Below are positions 1 through 5,887 of a DNA stretch of 15,125 bases, piece after piece (the first letter of the stretch is position 1; every line of letters starts with the position of its first letter). The stretch is taken from assembly GCA_910586105.1 (NCBI GenBank), contig CAJUGU010000102.1, forward strand, positions 1-15,125, in the 5' to 3' direction. Source of the stretch: an uncultured Eubacteriales bacterium (GTDB lineage Bacteria; Bacillota; Clostridia; Oscillospirales; Butyricicoccaceae). Made by a program: the position numbers and the translations under genes. The notes under the pieces were generated by a model that was not told where the DNA came from, did not search any database, and saw only the letters and a program-made list of their open reading frames with translations.

Positions 1-202
1 CCCGCCGGGGTGCAGGGGCGGAGCCCTGCCGGGGTGCAGGGGCGGAGCCCCGCCGGGGTGCAGGGGCGGAGCCCCGCCGGGGTGCAGGGGCAGAGACCCG
101 CCGGGGTGCAGGGGCAGAGACCCGCCGGGGTGCAGGGGCGGAGACCCGCCGGGGTGCAGGGGCGGAGCCCTGCCGGGGTGCAGGGGGCAGAGCCCCGCCG
201 GG
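1..202. repeat. 24-bp GC-rich tandem repeat array, about 8 copies
   Basis: About eight head-to-tail copies of a 24-bp unit built around GGGGTGCAGGGGCGGAGCC. Copies differ at a few positions (gcggagccc, gcagagacc, gcggagacc), and the last carries an extra G. Each unit holds two small inverted repeats (CCCC-GCC-GGGG and GGGGC-GGA-GCCCC). One frame is open through the array (repeating V-Q-G-R-S-P-A-G), but it has no ribosome binding site and runs antisense into rplA, so I do not call it coding. The array touches the left edge and may be longer. There are no unique spacers, so it is not a CRISPR. Confidence 0.9.
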
Positions 203-209
203 CAGACGC

Positions 210-239
210 AAAAAAGACGCTCCGCACAGGAGCGTCTTT
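210..239 (-). terminator. Intrinsic terminator after rplA
   Basis: On the minus strand a perfect 11-bp stem (AAAGACGCTCC / GGAGCGTCTTT, 5-nt loop) is followed by a run of T (oligo-A at 210-215 on the plus strand). It lies 6 bp past the rplA stop and ends the rpmG-secE-nusG-rplK-rplA transcript. The usual next genes rplJ and rplL are not here. Confidence 0.93.
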
Positions 240-245
240 CTGCAA

Positions 246-941
246 TCAATCGGTCAAGCGGACCGGGTTTACCTTAACGCCAGGGCCCATCGTCGATGCA
301 ACGACGCAGGAACGGACGTACTGGCCCTTCGCCGCAGCCGGCTTCGCCTTAATGATAGCGCCAACCAGTGCGTTGAAATTGTCGAGCAGCTTTTCCTGCC
401 CGAAAGAAGCCTTGCCGATCGGGCAATGGATAATATTCGTCTTGTCCAGACGATACTCGATCTTACCGGCCTTGGACTCCTGTACCGCCTTCGCAACATC
501 CATCGACACCGTGCCCGCCTTCGGGTTCGGCATCAGGCCCTTCGGGCCAAGGATCTTACCAAGACGGCCGACAATGCCCATCATGTCCGGCGTAGCGATG
601 ACCACATCATAGTCAAAGAAGTTCTCCTTCGTGATCTTCTCGACCATGTCCTCTGCGCCAACATACTCCGCGCCAGCCGCCGCAGCTTCTTCCGCCTTTG
701 GCCCCTTCGCGAATACCAGCACCCGCACCTGCTTGCCGGTGCCGTGCGGCAGTACGATCGCGCCGCGTACCTGCTGATCCGCATGACGCGAGTCGACGCC
801 CAGCTTCATGTGCAGCTCGACCGTCTCGTCAAACTTTGCCTTTGCAGTGGTGATCACTGTGTTCAGCGCCTCTGCCGGATCGTACAGCTTGCTGCGGTCG
901 ACCAGCTTTGCGCTTTCTACATATTTTTTACCTTTGCGCAC
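246..941 (-). CDS. rplA: Large ribosomal subunit protein L1
   Basis: 231-aa ribosomal protein L1, full length for the family. It builds the mobile L1 stalk of the 50S subunit, which helps release deacylated tRNA from the E site, and in many bacteria it represses its own mRNA. The L1 signature GRLGKILGPKGLMPNP is at about residues 125-140, and the N-terminus (MRKGKKY) is typical. The start is GTG at 941, chosen because AAAGGAGG (plus-strand 951-958) lies 9 nt upstream and no better start fits the family. It follows rplK by 102 bp and is the last gene of its operon before the terminator at 210-239. That 102-bp gap is longer than a simple operon junction and holds a hairpin (GGCAGC-gaaag-GCTGCC, about 992-1008) and the candidate L1-binding stem at 960-986. 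Confidence 0.98.
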   Translation of the reverse strand: MRKGKKYVESAKLVDRSKLYDPAEALNTVITTAKAKFDETVELHMKLGVDSRHADQQVRGAIVLPHGTGKQVRVLVFAKGPKAEEAAAAGAEYVGAEDMVEKITKENFFDYDVVIATPDMMGIVGRLGKILGPKGLMPNPKAGTVSMDVAKAVQESKAGKIEYRLDKTNIIHCPIGKASFGQEKLLDNFNALVGAIIKAKPAAAKGQYVRSCVVASTMGPGVKVNPVRLTD

Positions 942-959
942 AATAAATATCCTCCTTTA

Positions 960-986
960 GTGGTATGGCGGGGATTTCCCTCCCAC
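960..986 (-). promoter_or_regulatory. Candidate L1-binding mRNA stem before rplA
   Basis: Read on the minus strand: outer stem GTGG/CCAC (983-986 with 960-963), a GA bulge on one side and CGCCATA on the other, inner stem GGG/CCC and loop AAAT. It ends 1 nt before the AAAGGAGG of rplA, so protein binding here could block translation. The flanks GTGGGAG and ATACCAC resemble, from memory, the base of the L1 arm of 23S rRNA. The same layout recurs before rplK (1498-1531). The inner stem is short, and binding is an inference. Confidence 0.45.
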
Positions 987-1043
987 TTAGGCAGCCTTTC
1001 GCTGCCGGTGAAAAATTCAGGTTTACCGGTTCGGAGCTCGTTC

Positions 1044-1469
1044 TTACTCCTGCACGGTGATGCCCATCGAACGGGCGGTGCCGGCGATCATGCTCATTGC
1101 AGCCTCAAGGGAAGCGGCGTTGAGGTCGGGCATTTTGGTCTCCGCGATCTTCTGCACATCCGCCTTCGAGATCGACGCAACCTTCTGCTTGTTCGGGACC
1201 GCCGAGCCGGATTCGATCTTGCAGGCCTTCTTAATCAGCACCGCCGCCGGAGGCGTCTTGGTGATGAAGCTGAAGGACCGGTCCGCGTAGACCGTAATCA
1301 CGACCGGGATAATCAGCCCGGCGTCATTCTTGGTGCGCTCGTTGAATTCCTTGGTAAAGGCCATGATGTTCACGCCATGCTGGCCAAGCGCGGGGCCTAC
1401 CGGGGGCGCCGGGGTTGCCTTGCCCGCGGGAATCTGGAGCTTGATATAGCCAATAACTTTCTGTGCCAT
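1044..1469 (-). CDS. rplK: Large ribosomal subunit protein L11
   Basis: 141-aa ribosomal protein L11, normal length. It sits at the base of the L7/L12 stalk, binds the GTPase-associated region of 23S rRNA, and supports elongation-factor function and the stringent response. The N-terminal domain has the proline-rich stretch PAGKATPAPPVGPALGQHG (about residues 14-32). The C-terminal RNA-binding domain ends with the family signature around MPDLNAASLEAAMSMI. The ATG at 1469 is chosen because MAQKVIGYIKLQ matches the family start and AAGGAGG (1481-1487) lies 11 nt upstream; the frame is open further upstream, but that part is not L11. It lies between nusG (318 bp upstream) and rplA (102 bp downstream). 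The long upstream gap suggests post-transcriptional control, and no promoter was recognised there. Confidence 0.98.
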   Translation of the reverse strand: MAQKVIGYIKLQIPAGKATPAPPVGPALGQHGVNIMAFTKEFNERTKNDAGLIIPVVITVYADRSFSFITKTPPAAVLIKKACKIESGSAVPNKQKVASISKADVQKIAETKMPDLNAASLEAAMSMIAGTARSMGITVQE

Positions 1470-1497
1470 AATGGAAGTTTCCTCCTTAAAAAGTGTG

Positions 1498-1531
1498 GTG
1501 GCTGGCGAACGGTCGATCCCCGTTCTCCCAC
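1498..1531 (-). promoter_or_regulatory. Candidate L1-binding mRNA stem before rplK
   Basis: On the minus strand: outer stem GTGG/CCAC (1528-1531 with 1498-1501), asymmetric internal loop (GA on one side, GCCAG on the other), inner 6-bp stem GAACGG/CCGTTC and a 7-nt loop. Two helices joined by an asymmetric loop is the known form of L1 sites on mRNA. The GTGGGAG...CGCCA...CCAC frame is shared with 960-986 before rplA. It lies 10 nt upstream of the rplK Shine-Dalgarno. The structure is visible; its function is inferred. Confidence 0.5.
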
Positions 1532-1787
1532 GTGCCGGGCGCGGATTGCAAAGCAGGACGCGCAAATGGGAAAAGGCTTTCCCCCGCGCCGCAGCGCGCA
1601 TCCTGTTTCAGCCGCCGCAGCGGGCGGCTGTATGCAGGTCCGGCGGCGTGTGTACGCCGGGCCTCCCGCAAAAGGTCTGCCCGGCGCGCGTGGCGCGCGG
1701 GCGGTATGTTTGCTGTCTCGCGCGCCGGAAGGCGGGCAGACAGCGCGGCTTGTCCGGAAGCTGCGGGGCGCGTCCGTAAGTCCGGGA
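1532..1787 (-). other. Hairpin-rich nusG-rplK spacer
   Basis: A 256-bp non-coding stretch of very high GC with at least five inverted repeats in a row: CGCGC/GCGCG (1585-1598), GCCGCC/GGCGGC (1611-1628), CGGCGT/ACGCCG (1644-1659), CGCGC/GCGCG with CCCG/CGGG outside (1680-1701), and CTGTCT/AGACAG (1713-1743). No gene, convincing sigma-A promoter or T-run terminator was seen. It could be a structured leader of rplK or a degenerate dispersed repeat. Confidence 0.6.
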
Positions 1788-2315
1788 TCATTCGTCGATG
1801 GGTTCCACCTGGTCGAGCCGGAGCTCGGTGGGGACGTCGCGACCGAAGGCGGGCACGATCACCCGCACGAGGTTCCGGCTGGGTTCGAGCGCTTCAACGA
1901 CGCCGATGAAACCGGCGAACTTGGTGTCTACGATCCGCACGCTGTCGCCGACGGCATAGCCGATCTCGATCTCGTGCTTTTCGACGCCCATCGCCTCGAC
2001 CTCCTCGTCGGTCAGGGGGATCGGCTTGTTGGAGTTGGGGCTGACGAAGCCGGTACAGCCGCGCGTGTTACGCACGAGATACCAGGTTTCGTCCGTCATG
2101 ACCATTTTGACAAGGACATAGCCGGGGAAGAGCTTCCGCTTGACCTCGTTCGGCTTGCCGTCCTTGACTTCGATGACGGTTTCCGTAGGGATATTGACGG
2201 CGGTGATGAGGTCGTGGAGCTTCATGTTCTCCACCGCGCTCTCGATCGAAGAGGCTACCTTGTTTTCGTAGCCGGAGTATGTGTGAACCACATACCATTT
2301 TGCTGCATCTGACAT
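1788..2315 (-). CDS. nusG: Transcription termination/antitermination factor NusG
   Basis: 175-aa NusG, normal length. It binds the clamp of RNA polymerase and affects pausing, termination and coupling to ribosomes. The NGN domain covers about residues 5-110, with WYVVHTYSGYENKV at the start and KRKLFPGYVLVKM at about 59-71. The KOW domain follows at about 121-175 (GDSVRIVDTKFAGFIG), ending with the typical LDQVEPI. The ATG at 2315 has only a modest AAAGGG upstream. It lies 16 bp after secE, which is the standard order. The KOW domain has the usual length and no insertion was seen. Confidence 0.98.
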   Translation of the reverse strand: MSDAAKWYVVHTYSGYENKVASSIESAVENMKLHDLITAVNIPTETVIEVKDGKPNEVKRKLFPGYVLVKMVMTDETWYLVRNTRGCTGFVSPNSNKPIPLTDEEVEAMGVEKHEIEIGYAVGDSVRIVDTKFAGFIGVVEALEPSRNLVRVIVPAFGRDVPTELRLDQVEPIDE

Positions 2316-2331
2316 CCTGACCCTTTCTGCA

Positions 2332-2571
2332 TCAGCCCGCGAGCATCCCGATCACAGCGGCAACGACGCCGCCGAAGATGAGGTCGAGCACCCAAACGAA
2401 GATACCCACGATCAGAACTGCGGCGATGACGACGAGGACGTTATTGAGCGTCTGCTGTTTGGTCGGCCAGACGATCTTGCGGACCTCGGCCTTCAGCTCT
2501 CGCCACCATTTGCCTGCACGCGCAAAGATTGAGGGCTTCTTGGACTTGTCGTTTTTCTTTTCATCTGCCAT
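2332..2571 (-). CDS. secE: Protein translocase subunit SecE
   Basis: 79-aa SecE of the short Gram-positive type with one membrane helix. It clamps the two halves of SecY in the SecYEG channel, which exports proteins such as the four secreted ones further along this window. A lysine-rich cytoplasmic head (about residues 1-20) is followed by an amphipathic helix with the family motif ELKAEVRKIVWPTKQQT (about 25-41) and the membrane helix (about 43-66). A GAAAGGA ribosome binding site precedes the ATG. It sits between rpmG (30 bp upstream) and nusG (16 bp downstream). Confidence 0.96.
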   Translation of the reverse strand: MADEKKNDKSKKPSIFARAGKWWRELKAEVRKIVWPTKQQTLNNVLVVIAAVLIVGIFVWVLDLIFGGVVAAVIGMLAG

Positions 2572-2601
2572 GAAGCTGCATCCTTTCTTTTCGTGAGTTA
2601 C

Positions 2602-2751
2602 TTACTTGGTTTCGCGATGGACAGTATGCTTTCTGCAAAAGCGGCAGTACTTGTTCATCTCCAGACGGTCGGGATCGTTCTTCTTGTTTTTCATCGTGTT
2701 ATAATTCCTTTGCTTGCACTCTGTGCAGGCGAGCGTTACGCGAACGCGCAT
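2602..2751 (-). CDS. rpmG: Large ribosomal subunit protein L33, zinc-binding form
   Basis: 49-aa ribosomal protein L33 on the minus strand: MRVRVTLACTECKQRNY at the start and HTVHRETK at the end. Four cysteines in two pairs (C9-x-x-C12 and C36-x-x-C39) form the zinc ribbon of the C+ form, as opposed to the cysteine-free paralogue some Firmicutes use under zinc limitation. GAGGAGG (2759-2765) lies 7 nt before the ATG at 2751. It is the first gene of the operon, about 210 bp below the promoter at 2968-2996 and 30 bp before secE. Confidence 0.96.
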   Translation of the reverse strand: MRVRVTLACTECKQRNYNTMKNKKNDPDRLEMNKYCRFCRKHTVHRETK

Positions 2752-2765
2752 AGCGGCACCTCCTC

Positions 2766-2967
2766 AATAAATTTGCGTCTTCCGGGCGGGATGGGGCGCG
2801 AAGCCCGGGAGCGCTTTCAGGCCCGTCCGCCTCCGCGCTGCAAACGGCGCTTCAGGAATGAAGGGGGCGGAAAGGGCGCATTGCCTCCCTTTGCGGTGGT
2901 TCCGGCGCGGGAGCGGGCACACGACCTCCCGGCTCCGCGCAAAAAAAGAACCTGCATAGGTGTAATT
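2766..2967 (-). other. Long GC-rich 5' leader of rpmG
   Basis: About 200 bp of transcribed but non-coding DNA between the promoter and the rpmG ribosome binding site. It holds short GC hairpins (for example GGGC-gcgaa-GCCC near 2797-2810 and GGGAG/CTCCC near 2910-2930). No known leader, riboswitch core or T-run attenuator was recognised. Confidence 0.5.
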
Positions 2968-2996
2968 ATTATAGCACGGGAACCGGAAACGGTCAA
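2968..2996 (-). promoter_or_regulatory. Sigma-A promoter of the rpmG-rplA operon
   Basis: Minus strand: -35 TTGACC (plus-strand 2991-2996), exactly 17-bp spacer, -10 TATAAT (plus-strand 2968-2973). Eleven of twelve positions match consensus, as expected for a strong housekeeping operon. It is back to back with the ruvX promoter about 70 bp away. Confidence 0.92.
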
Positions 2997-3038
2997 CCAT
3001 ATTTTTTCAAAAAAAAGCTACAGTTTTCGCGGGGATTA

Positions 3039-3047
3039 TGGTATAAT
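3039..3047 (+). promoter_or_regulatory. Extended -10 promoter of ruvX
   Basis: TGGTATAAT on the plus strand is a perfect TATAAT with a TGn extension. The -35 region at the right distance (TACAGT, 3019-3024) is poor, which is common for extended -10 promoters. The start codon of ruvX is about 75 bp downstream. Confidence 0.75.
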
Positions 3048-3123
3048 TCCAGATGAAACCGCCAAATGGCAGGCGGAAGCTGGACGGAGGATGGAAGAGT
3101 GAGGGAAAGGAGGGACGAAGGGG

Positions 3124-3543
3124 ATGCGGATCCTGGGGATCGATTACGGGGACGCGCGGACGGGGCTTTCGATCTCGGACGCGACGGGCCTGCTGGCGGG
3201 CACGCCTTCGGTGATCGCGGAATGGGACCGGGACAAGCTGCTGGCGCGTCTAACGGCGTACATTGCGGCGGAAGGGATCGAGGAGATCGTCCTTGGCTAT
3301 CCGCGGAACATGGACGGCACAGCCGGGGAGCGCGCGCAGAAATGCGAAGCGCTGGCGCACGATTTAGAGCAGGCGACGGGGCTGCCGGTGGTCCTTTGGG
3401 ACGAACGGCGGACGACGGTCGCGGCGCATGCGATCCTGCACGAGACGGGCAAGAAGGCGCGCAGGCACAGGCAGGTCGTCGACGCGGTCGCGGCGTCGCT
3501 GATCCTGCAAGGGTATCTGGACTGGAAGCGCAGCCGCGGGTGA
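3124..3543 (+). CDS. ruvX: RuvX/YqgF putative pre-16S rRNA nuclease
   Basis: 139-aa protein of the YqgF/RuvX family, normal length, with an RNase H fold. Family members process the 5' end of 16S rRNA and were earlier described as Holliday junction resolvase-like. The motifs are in order: GIDYGDARTGLS (residues 5-16) with acidic D7, LGYPRNMDGT (57-66), WDERRTTVAA (92-101) with E94, and RRHRQVVDAVAAS (113-125) with D120; D7, E94 and D120 fit the usual acidic triad. AAAGGAGG (3106-3113) is 10 nt before the ATG. It is a lone gene here, whereas in many Firmicutes it lies next to alaS and a DUF965 gene, neither of which is present. The protein ends shortly after YLDWKRSRG. Confidence 0.96.
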   Translation: MRILGIDYGDARTGLSISDATGLLAGTPSVIAEWDRDKLLARLTAYIAAEGIEEIVLGYPRNMDGTAGERAQKCEALAHDLEQATGLPVVLWDERRTTVAAHAILHETGKKARRHRQVVDAVAASLILQGYLDWKRSRG

Positions 3544-3551
3544 TGTCCTTC

Positions 3552-3652
3552 GCGGACAGCGCCAAAGGGCTCTGCCCTCTGGACTCCCGCGCCTACGCGG
3601 CGAGCGGTCCTGCGCGGACGGCGCCAGAGGGGCTCGCCCCTCTGGACTCCCG
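3552..3652 (+). repeat. Pair of 38-39-bp hairpin repeats
   Basis: Two direct copies (3552-3589 and 3614-3652) of GCGGAC-rGCGCCA...CTCTGGACTCCCG. Each copy is centred on a hairpin: the second has a perfect 9-bp stem CCAGAGGGG/CCCCTCTGG (3624-3645), the first the same stem with one mismatch (3562-3582). They follow the ruvX stop directly. There is no T-run, so they are poor intrinsic terminators. They look like dispersed palindromic elements, and the GGGGC/GCCCC core recalls the array at 1-202. Confidence 0.75.
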
Positions 3653-3707
3653 TTCATCGCCTGCGGGCGGGACGGGGGACGGCGCGGCTTCGATCCGGAG
3701 CCTGCGC

Positions 3708-3735
3708 TGTACATTTTTTTCGATATTGTGATAAG
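3708..3735 (+). promoter_or_regulatory. Possible promoter of the 275-aa membrane protein gene
   Basis: TGTACA (3708-3713, four of six -35 positions), 16-bp spacer, then TGT-GATAAG (extended -10-like, 3727-3735). A second -10-like CATAAT lies at 3741-3746. The AT-rich island stands out in GC-rich DNA 40-65 bp before the gene. Which box is used is uncertain. Confidence 0.4.
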
Positions 3736-3774
3736 ATCGCCATAATATAAATCGCTTGAGGGAGGAATCACACT

Positions 3775-4602
3775 ATGGAAATCATCATGCAAAACATCGT
3801 GTCACTTATTTTATGGTTGGTTATCATCATCGCGGTCGTAAACGTTACGGTCATAAGAAAGAGCAAAAACCGCAAGGCTGCGCAAAGCGGCGAGGATCGG
3901 GAACGCGTCCGCAACGCGTCAGCCCCCCTGCTCCGCGAATCGGACAACGCGCCGCTGATCTACGCCCACTGGGAGGAACGCGAGTCCTATGGCCGCACCG
4001 TGAAAACGACCTATCATCGCTTCGTGGTCGCATACCGGGATCAGACGCTGTGGGTGTCGCCGTTTTTCATCGATAAAAAAACCCGTGAAATGGGCTTGGA
4101 CCGCCCCAAGGTGCTGAGCCCGGACAACCTTGGCAAGATCACGGTCACAAAGAAGGAGAAAAACGGCGAGATCCGTCAGGTAAAGGTCTGGCTGGCCGAC
4201 AAACAGGGGCATGTTTTGTCCCAGTTCGACGTGGAAGCGGAAAACTGGCGCAAAAACCGCTGGTTCCCGGTCAACATCCTGCAATACGAAGAGTGCGCGG
4301 CGTTCACACGCTTTATTGAAGCTCTGGCCGCGCGCGTCGCCGCGGAGAACCCCGGGGTCGACGACCTGATCAAGGCGGAAGCGAACGAGGGCTTAGGCGT
4401 GATCGGCGCGATCGTTTCGGTGGTCGGCGCAGTATTCTCGATCTTTTTCCCGCCGCTCGGCGCGGCGATCGCTCTGGTCGGCCTGCTGATGTCAGCGATC
4501 AGCAAGCTGCGCGGCGCGTCGGGCATCATCTTCCTGATCGTCAGCATCGTGTGCGCGCTCGTCGGCGCAGGCTTCATCTGGATGTATTTCACAATTATGT
4601 AA
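3775..4602 (+). CDS. Membrane protein of unknown function
   Basis: 275-aa protein that I do not recognise. An N-terminal membrane helix (about residues 8-27) is followed by a basic stretch RKSKNRK. A soluble domain of about 150 residues (about 45-195) is rich in charged beta-like segments (RFVVAYRDQTLWVSPFFIDK, KITVTKKEKNGEIRQVKVWL) and could be a PH-like fold. Residues about 207-243 hold one or two helices, and the C-terminus (about 250-273) a last one. The basic residues after helix 1 suggest the middle domain is cytoplasmic. GGAGG (3761-3765) lies 9 nt before the ATG; a second ATG 12 bp downstream is less well placed. It stands alone between the hairpin repeats and a strong terminator. Function unknown. 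Confidence 0.85.
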   Translation: MEIIMQNIVSLILWLVIIIAVVNVTVIRKSKNRKAAQSGEDRERVRNASAPLLRESDNAPLIYAHWEERESYGRTVKTTYHRFVVAYRDQTLWVSPFFIDKKTREMGLDRPKVLSPDNLGKITVTKKEKNGEIRQVKVWLADKQGHVLSQFDVEAENWRKNRWFPVNILQYEECAAFTRFIEALAARVAAENPGVDDLIKAEANEGLGVIGAIVSVVGAVFSIFFPPLGAAIALVGLLMSAISKLRGASGIIFLIVSIVCALVGAGFIWMYFTIM

Positions 4603-4661
4603 AGCGCAGTTCGCCGCGAAGGCTCCTGCGGATACCTATCAAAATAAATCGTGCCGCCTGA

Positions 4662-4698
4662 CCCGCCTGCCGTCCCCTGACGGCGGGCGGGCATTTTT
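4662..4698 (+). terminator. Intrinsic terminator after the membrane protein gene
   Basis: A 13-bp stem CCCGCCTGCCGTC / GACGGCGGGCGGG (one T-G wobble, 4-nt loop CCCT), followed by CATTTTTAT. It lies 59 bp after the stop codon. Confidence 0.93.
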
Positions 4699-4755
4699 AT
4701 TCCATAGTGCAGCACCCACAAAGCATACCCTCGCCAACCATTTGGAAGATTACCG

Positions 4756-4788
4756 AAGGTGAAAGACTGCCAAGGTGGAAAGGTTGCC
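4756..4788. repeat. Imperfect 16/17-bp tandem repeat
   Basis: AAGGTGAAAGACTGCC (4756-4771) is followed directly by AAGGTGGAAAGGTTGCC (4772-4788). It lies in the spacer between two converging terminators. No function can be assigned, and the likeness may be chance. Confidence 0.4.
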
Positions 4789-4801
4789 AAAAATTGCCGT
4801 G

Positions 4802-4843
4802 AAAAAAACGGACCGCAGCACAGCGCCAAGGCCGTCCTGCGGT
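4802..4843 (-). terminator. Probable terminator after the lipoprotein gene
   Basis: On the minus strand a 7-bp stem ACCGCAG/CTGCGGT (4837-4843 with 4812-4818) encloses an 18-nt loop, then CCG and seven T (plus-strand A-run 4802-4808). It lies 47 bp after the lipoprotein stop and faces the terminator at 4662-4698. Confidence 0.7.
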
Positions 4844-4889
4844 TCGTTCTGTATTAGGGTTCGTGCCAAAAACGGCGCGTGCGGCGTTG

Positions 4890-5615
4890 TTATTCCGCAG
4901 CCGCCTTCATTTCCAACTGGATCTTCCCATCAGCGGAATAGACGCTGGCGAGCTCATCGCCGGGGGTCAGGGTCATTGCGGTGAGGCTTTCATAGTCGGA
5001 AACCTCCGCGCCGCAGACCGCCAGCGCGCTGTCGCTGTCAGAAAGCACGATCGGCTGGCCGTTGAACACCGCGCCCGAGATCTCCGTGACCGTCTTCTGT
5101 GCGGGATCGAAATAGCCAACGCGCGAATTCGCGCCGTTGGAGTACGCAAAGTACAGCTCATAAGCGCCGTCGCCGGTGAAATCCGCCATTGCCATACTGG
5201 TAACGCCGTCGCCGCTGCTGTCGCCGCCGATCGGGTACGCCGTGCCTTCATAATAGACGAACGTCTCATGCGAGGCGTCGTATTTGAAGACGGACAGGCC
5301 GCTGTCCGCAGGGACAAAATCGGGGGTAATGTTCACGCAGGTGTCGTTCTGGTACGGGGATTCATAATCCGCATGCGCCGCCTGGAATTCCGCCGCGCCT
5401 TCCTCACGGCCCGCAAGCTGATAGGGCGAAGCCGACAGGATCGGCAGCTGGGACGCGGTGACCACGTTCTCTCCATCATTGCCGCCGTTGTTGCCGTTGT
5501 TGCTGTTGTTGCTGTTGTTCCCGGCGTTGTCGCCGCCGTTGCTCGAACATGCGCTCAGCGCCAGCGAAAGCGCCAGCGCGGGGACGATCGTTCTCCAAAT
5601 CTTTTTTTTGTTCAT
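4890..5615 (-). CDS. Secreted lipoprotein with an FG-GAP/VCBS-like motif
   Basis: 241-aa lipoprotein of unknown role. The start MNKKKIW at 5615 gives a clean type II signal peptide with lipobox LSAC and the lipid-bearing cysteine at residue 23; AAAGGA lies upstream. The frame is open for 85 more codons upstream, but those have no signal-peptide logic. An Asn/Gly-rich linker (about residues 29-50) leads to the folded part. There, DFTGDGAYEL (155-164) and GGDSSGDG (140-147) resemble the calcium-binding D-x-x-G-D-G turns of FG-GAP/VCBS blades. The domain is too short for a full propeller, so it may be a partial or unrelated beta fold. It lies 272 bp downstream of the YcdB/SLH gene with no terminator or clear promoter between, so co-transcription is possible. 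Confidence 0.85.
   Translation of the reverse strand: MNKKKIWRTIVPALALSLALSACSSNGGDNAGNNSNNSNNGNNGGNDGENVVTASQLPILSASPYQLAGREEGAAEFQAAHADYESPYQNDTCVNITPDFVPADSGLSVFKYDASHETFVYYEGTAYPIGGDSSGDGVTSMAMADFTGDGAYELYFAYSNGANSRVGYFDPAQKTVTEISGAVFNGQPIVLSDSDSALAVCGAEVSDYESLTAMTLTPGDELASVYSADGKIQLEMKAAAE
5481..5533 (-). repeat. In-frame AAC/GGC microsatellite in the lipoprotein linker
   Basis: Degenerate 9-bp units (AACAACAGC, AACAACGGC) encode the Asn-Ser/Gly linker just after the lipidation site. Slippage by whole units would change linker length without breaking the frame. Confidence 0.6.
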
Positions 5616-5887
5616 GATCTTTCCTTTCTGGATTTCCGGCAATGCCGGGCGGCGTTCTCCTGTCTCGAAGGAATGGCTGGCCCGATCAACGCGTGCGGAT
5701 CCGCGAGGCGATCCTTCGTCTGACCAGGCCCAAAAACCGCAGGGATCCGGACGGATCTCAAGGTCTTGGGGCGCAAAGCAGACGGAGGACCCGCCGCGAA
5801 ACCGTGCGCGTTGATCCGGCGCTTTCGGAAACCGCCGCCCTTCCAAAGCCTGAATTTGGCGTCTCCCCACAGGATGGATCCCGCAGG

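Noticed and set aside
1..202. CRISPR array
   Set aside because: Units are directly adjacent with no unique spacers and no cas genes nearby.
10..612. Open frame coding for tandem V-Q-G-R-S-P-A-G repeats
   Set aside because: The unit is a multiple of three, so the frame stays open by chance; it runs through a terminator and into rplA antisense.
942..1043. L10-type leader in the rplK-rplA gap
   Set aside because: The GGCAGC-gaaag-GCTGCC hairpin recalled it, but rplJ is absent and the kink-turn sequence could not be found.
426..2312. A 628-codon plus-strand open frame antisense to rplA, rplK and nusG
   Set aside because: It crosses three certain genes and their spacers, has no ribosome binding site and shows an arginine/histidine-rich composition typical of frames opposite GC-rich genes.
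5684..5816. GATCAACGCG ... CGCGTTGATC inverted repeat between the lipoprotein and YcdB-like genes
   Set aside because: Ten-bp arms 113 bp apart in GC-rich DNA, with no open frame or target duplication; not enough for a mobile element.
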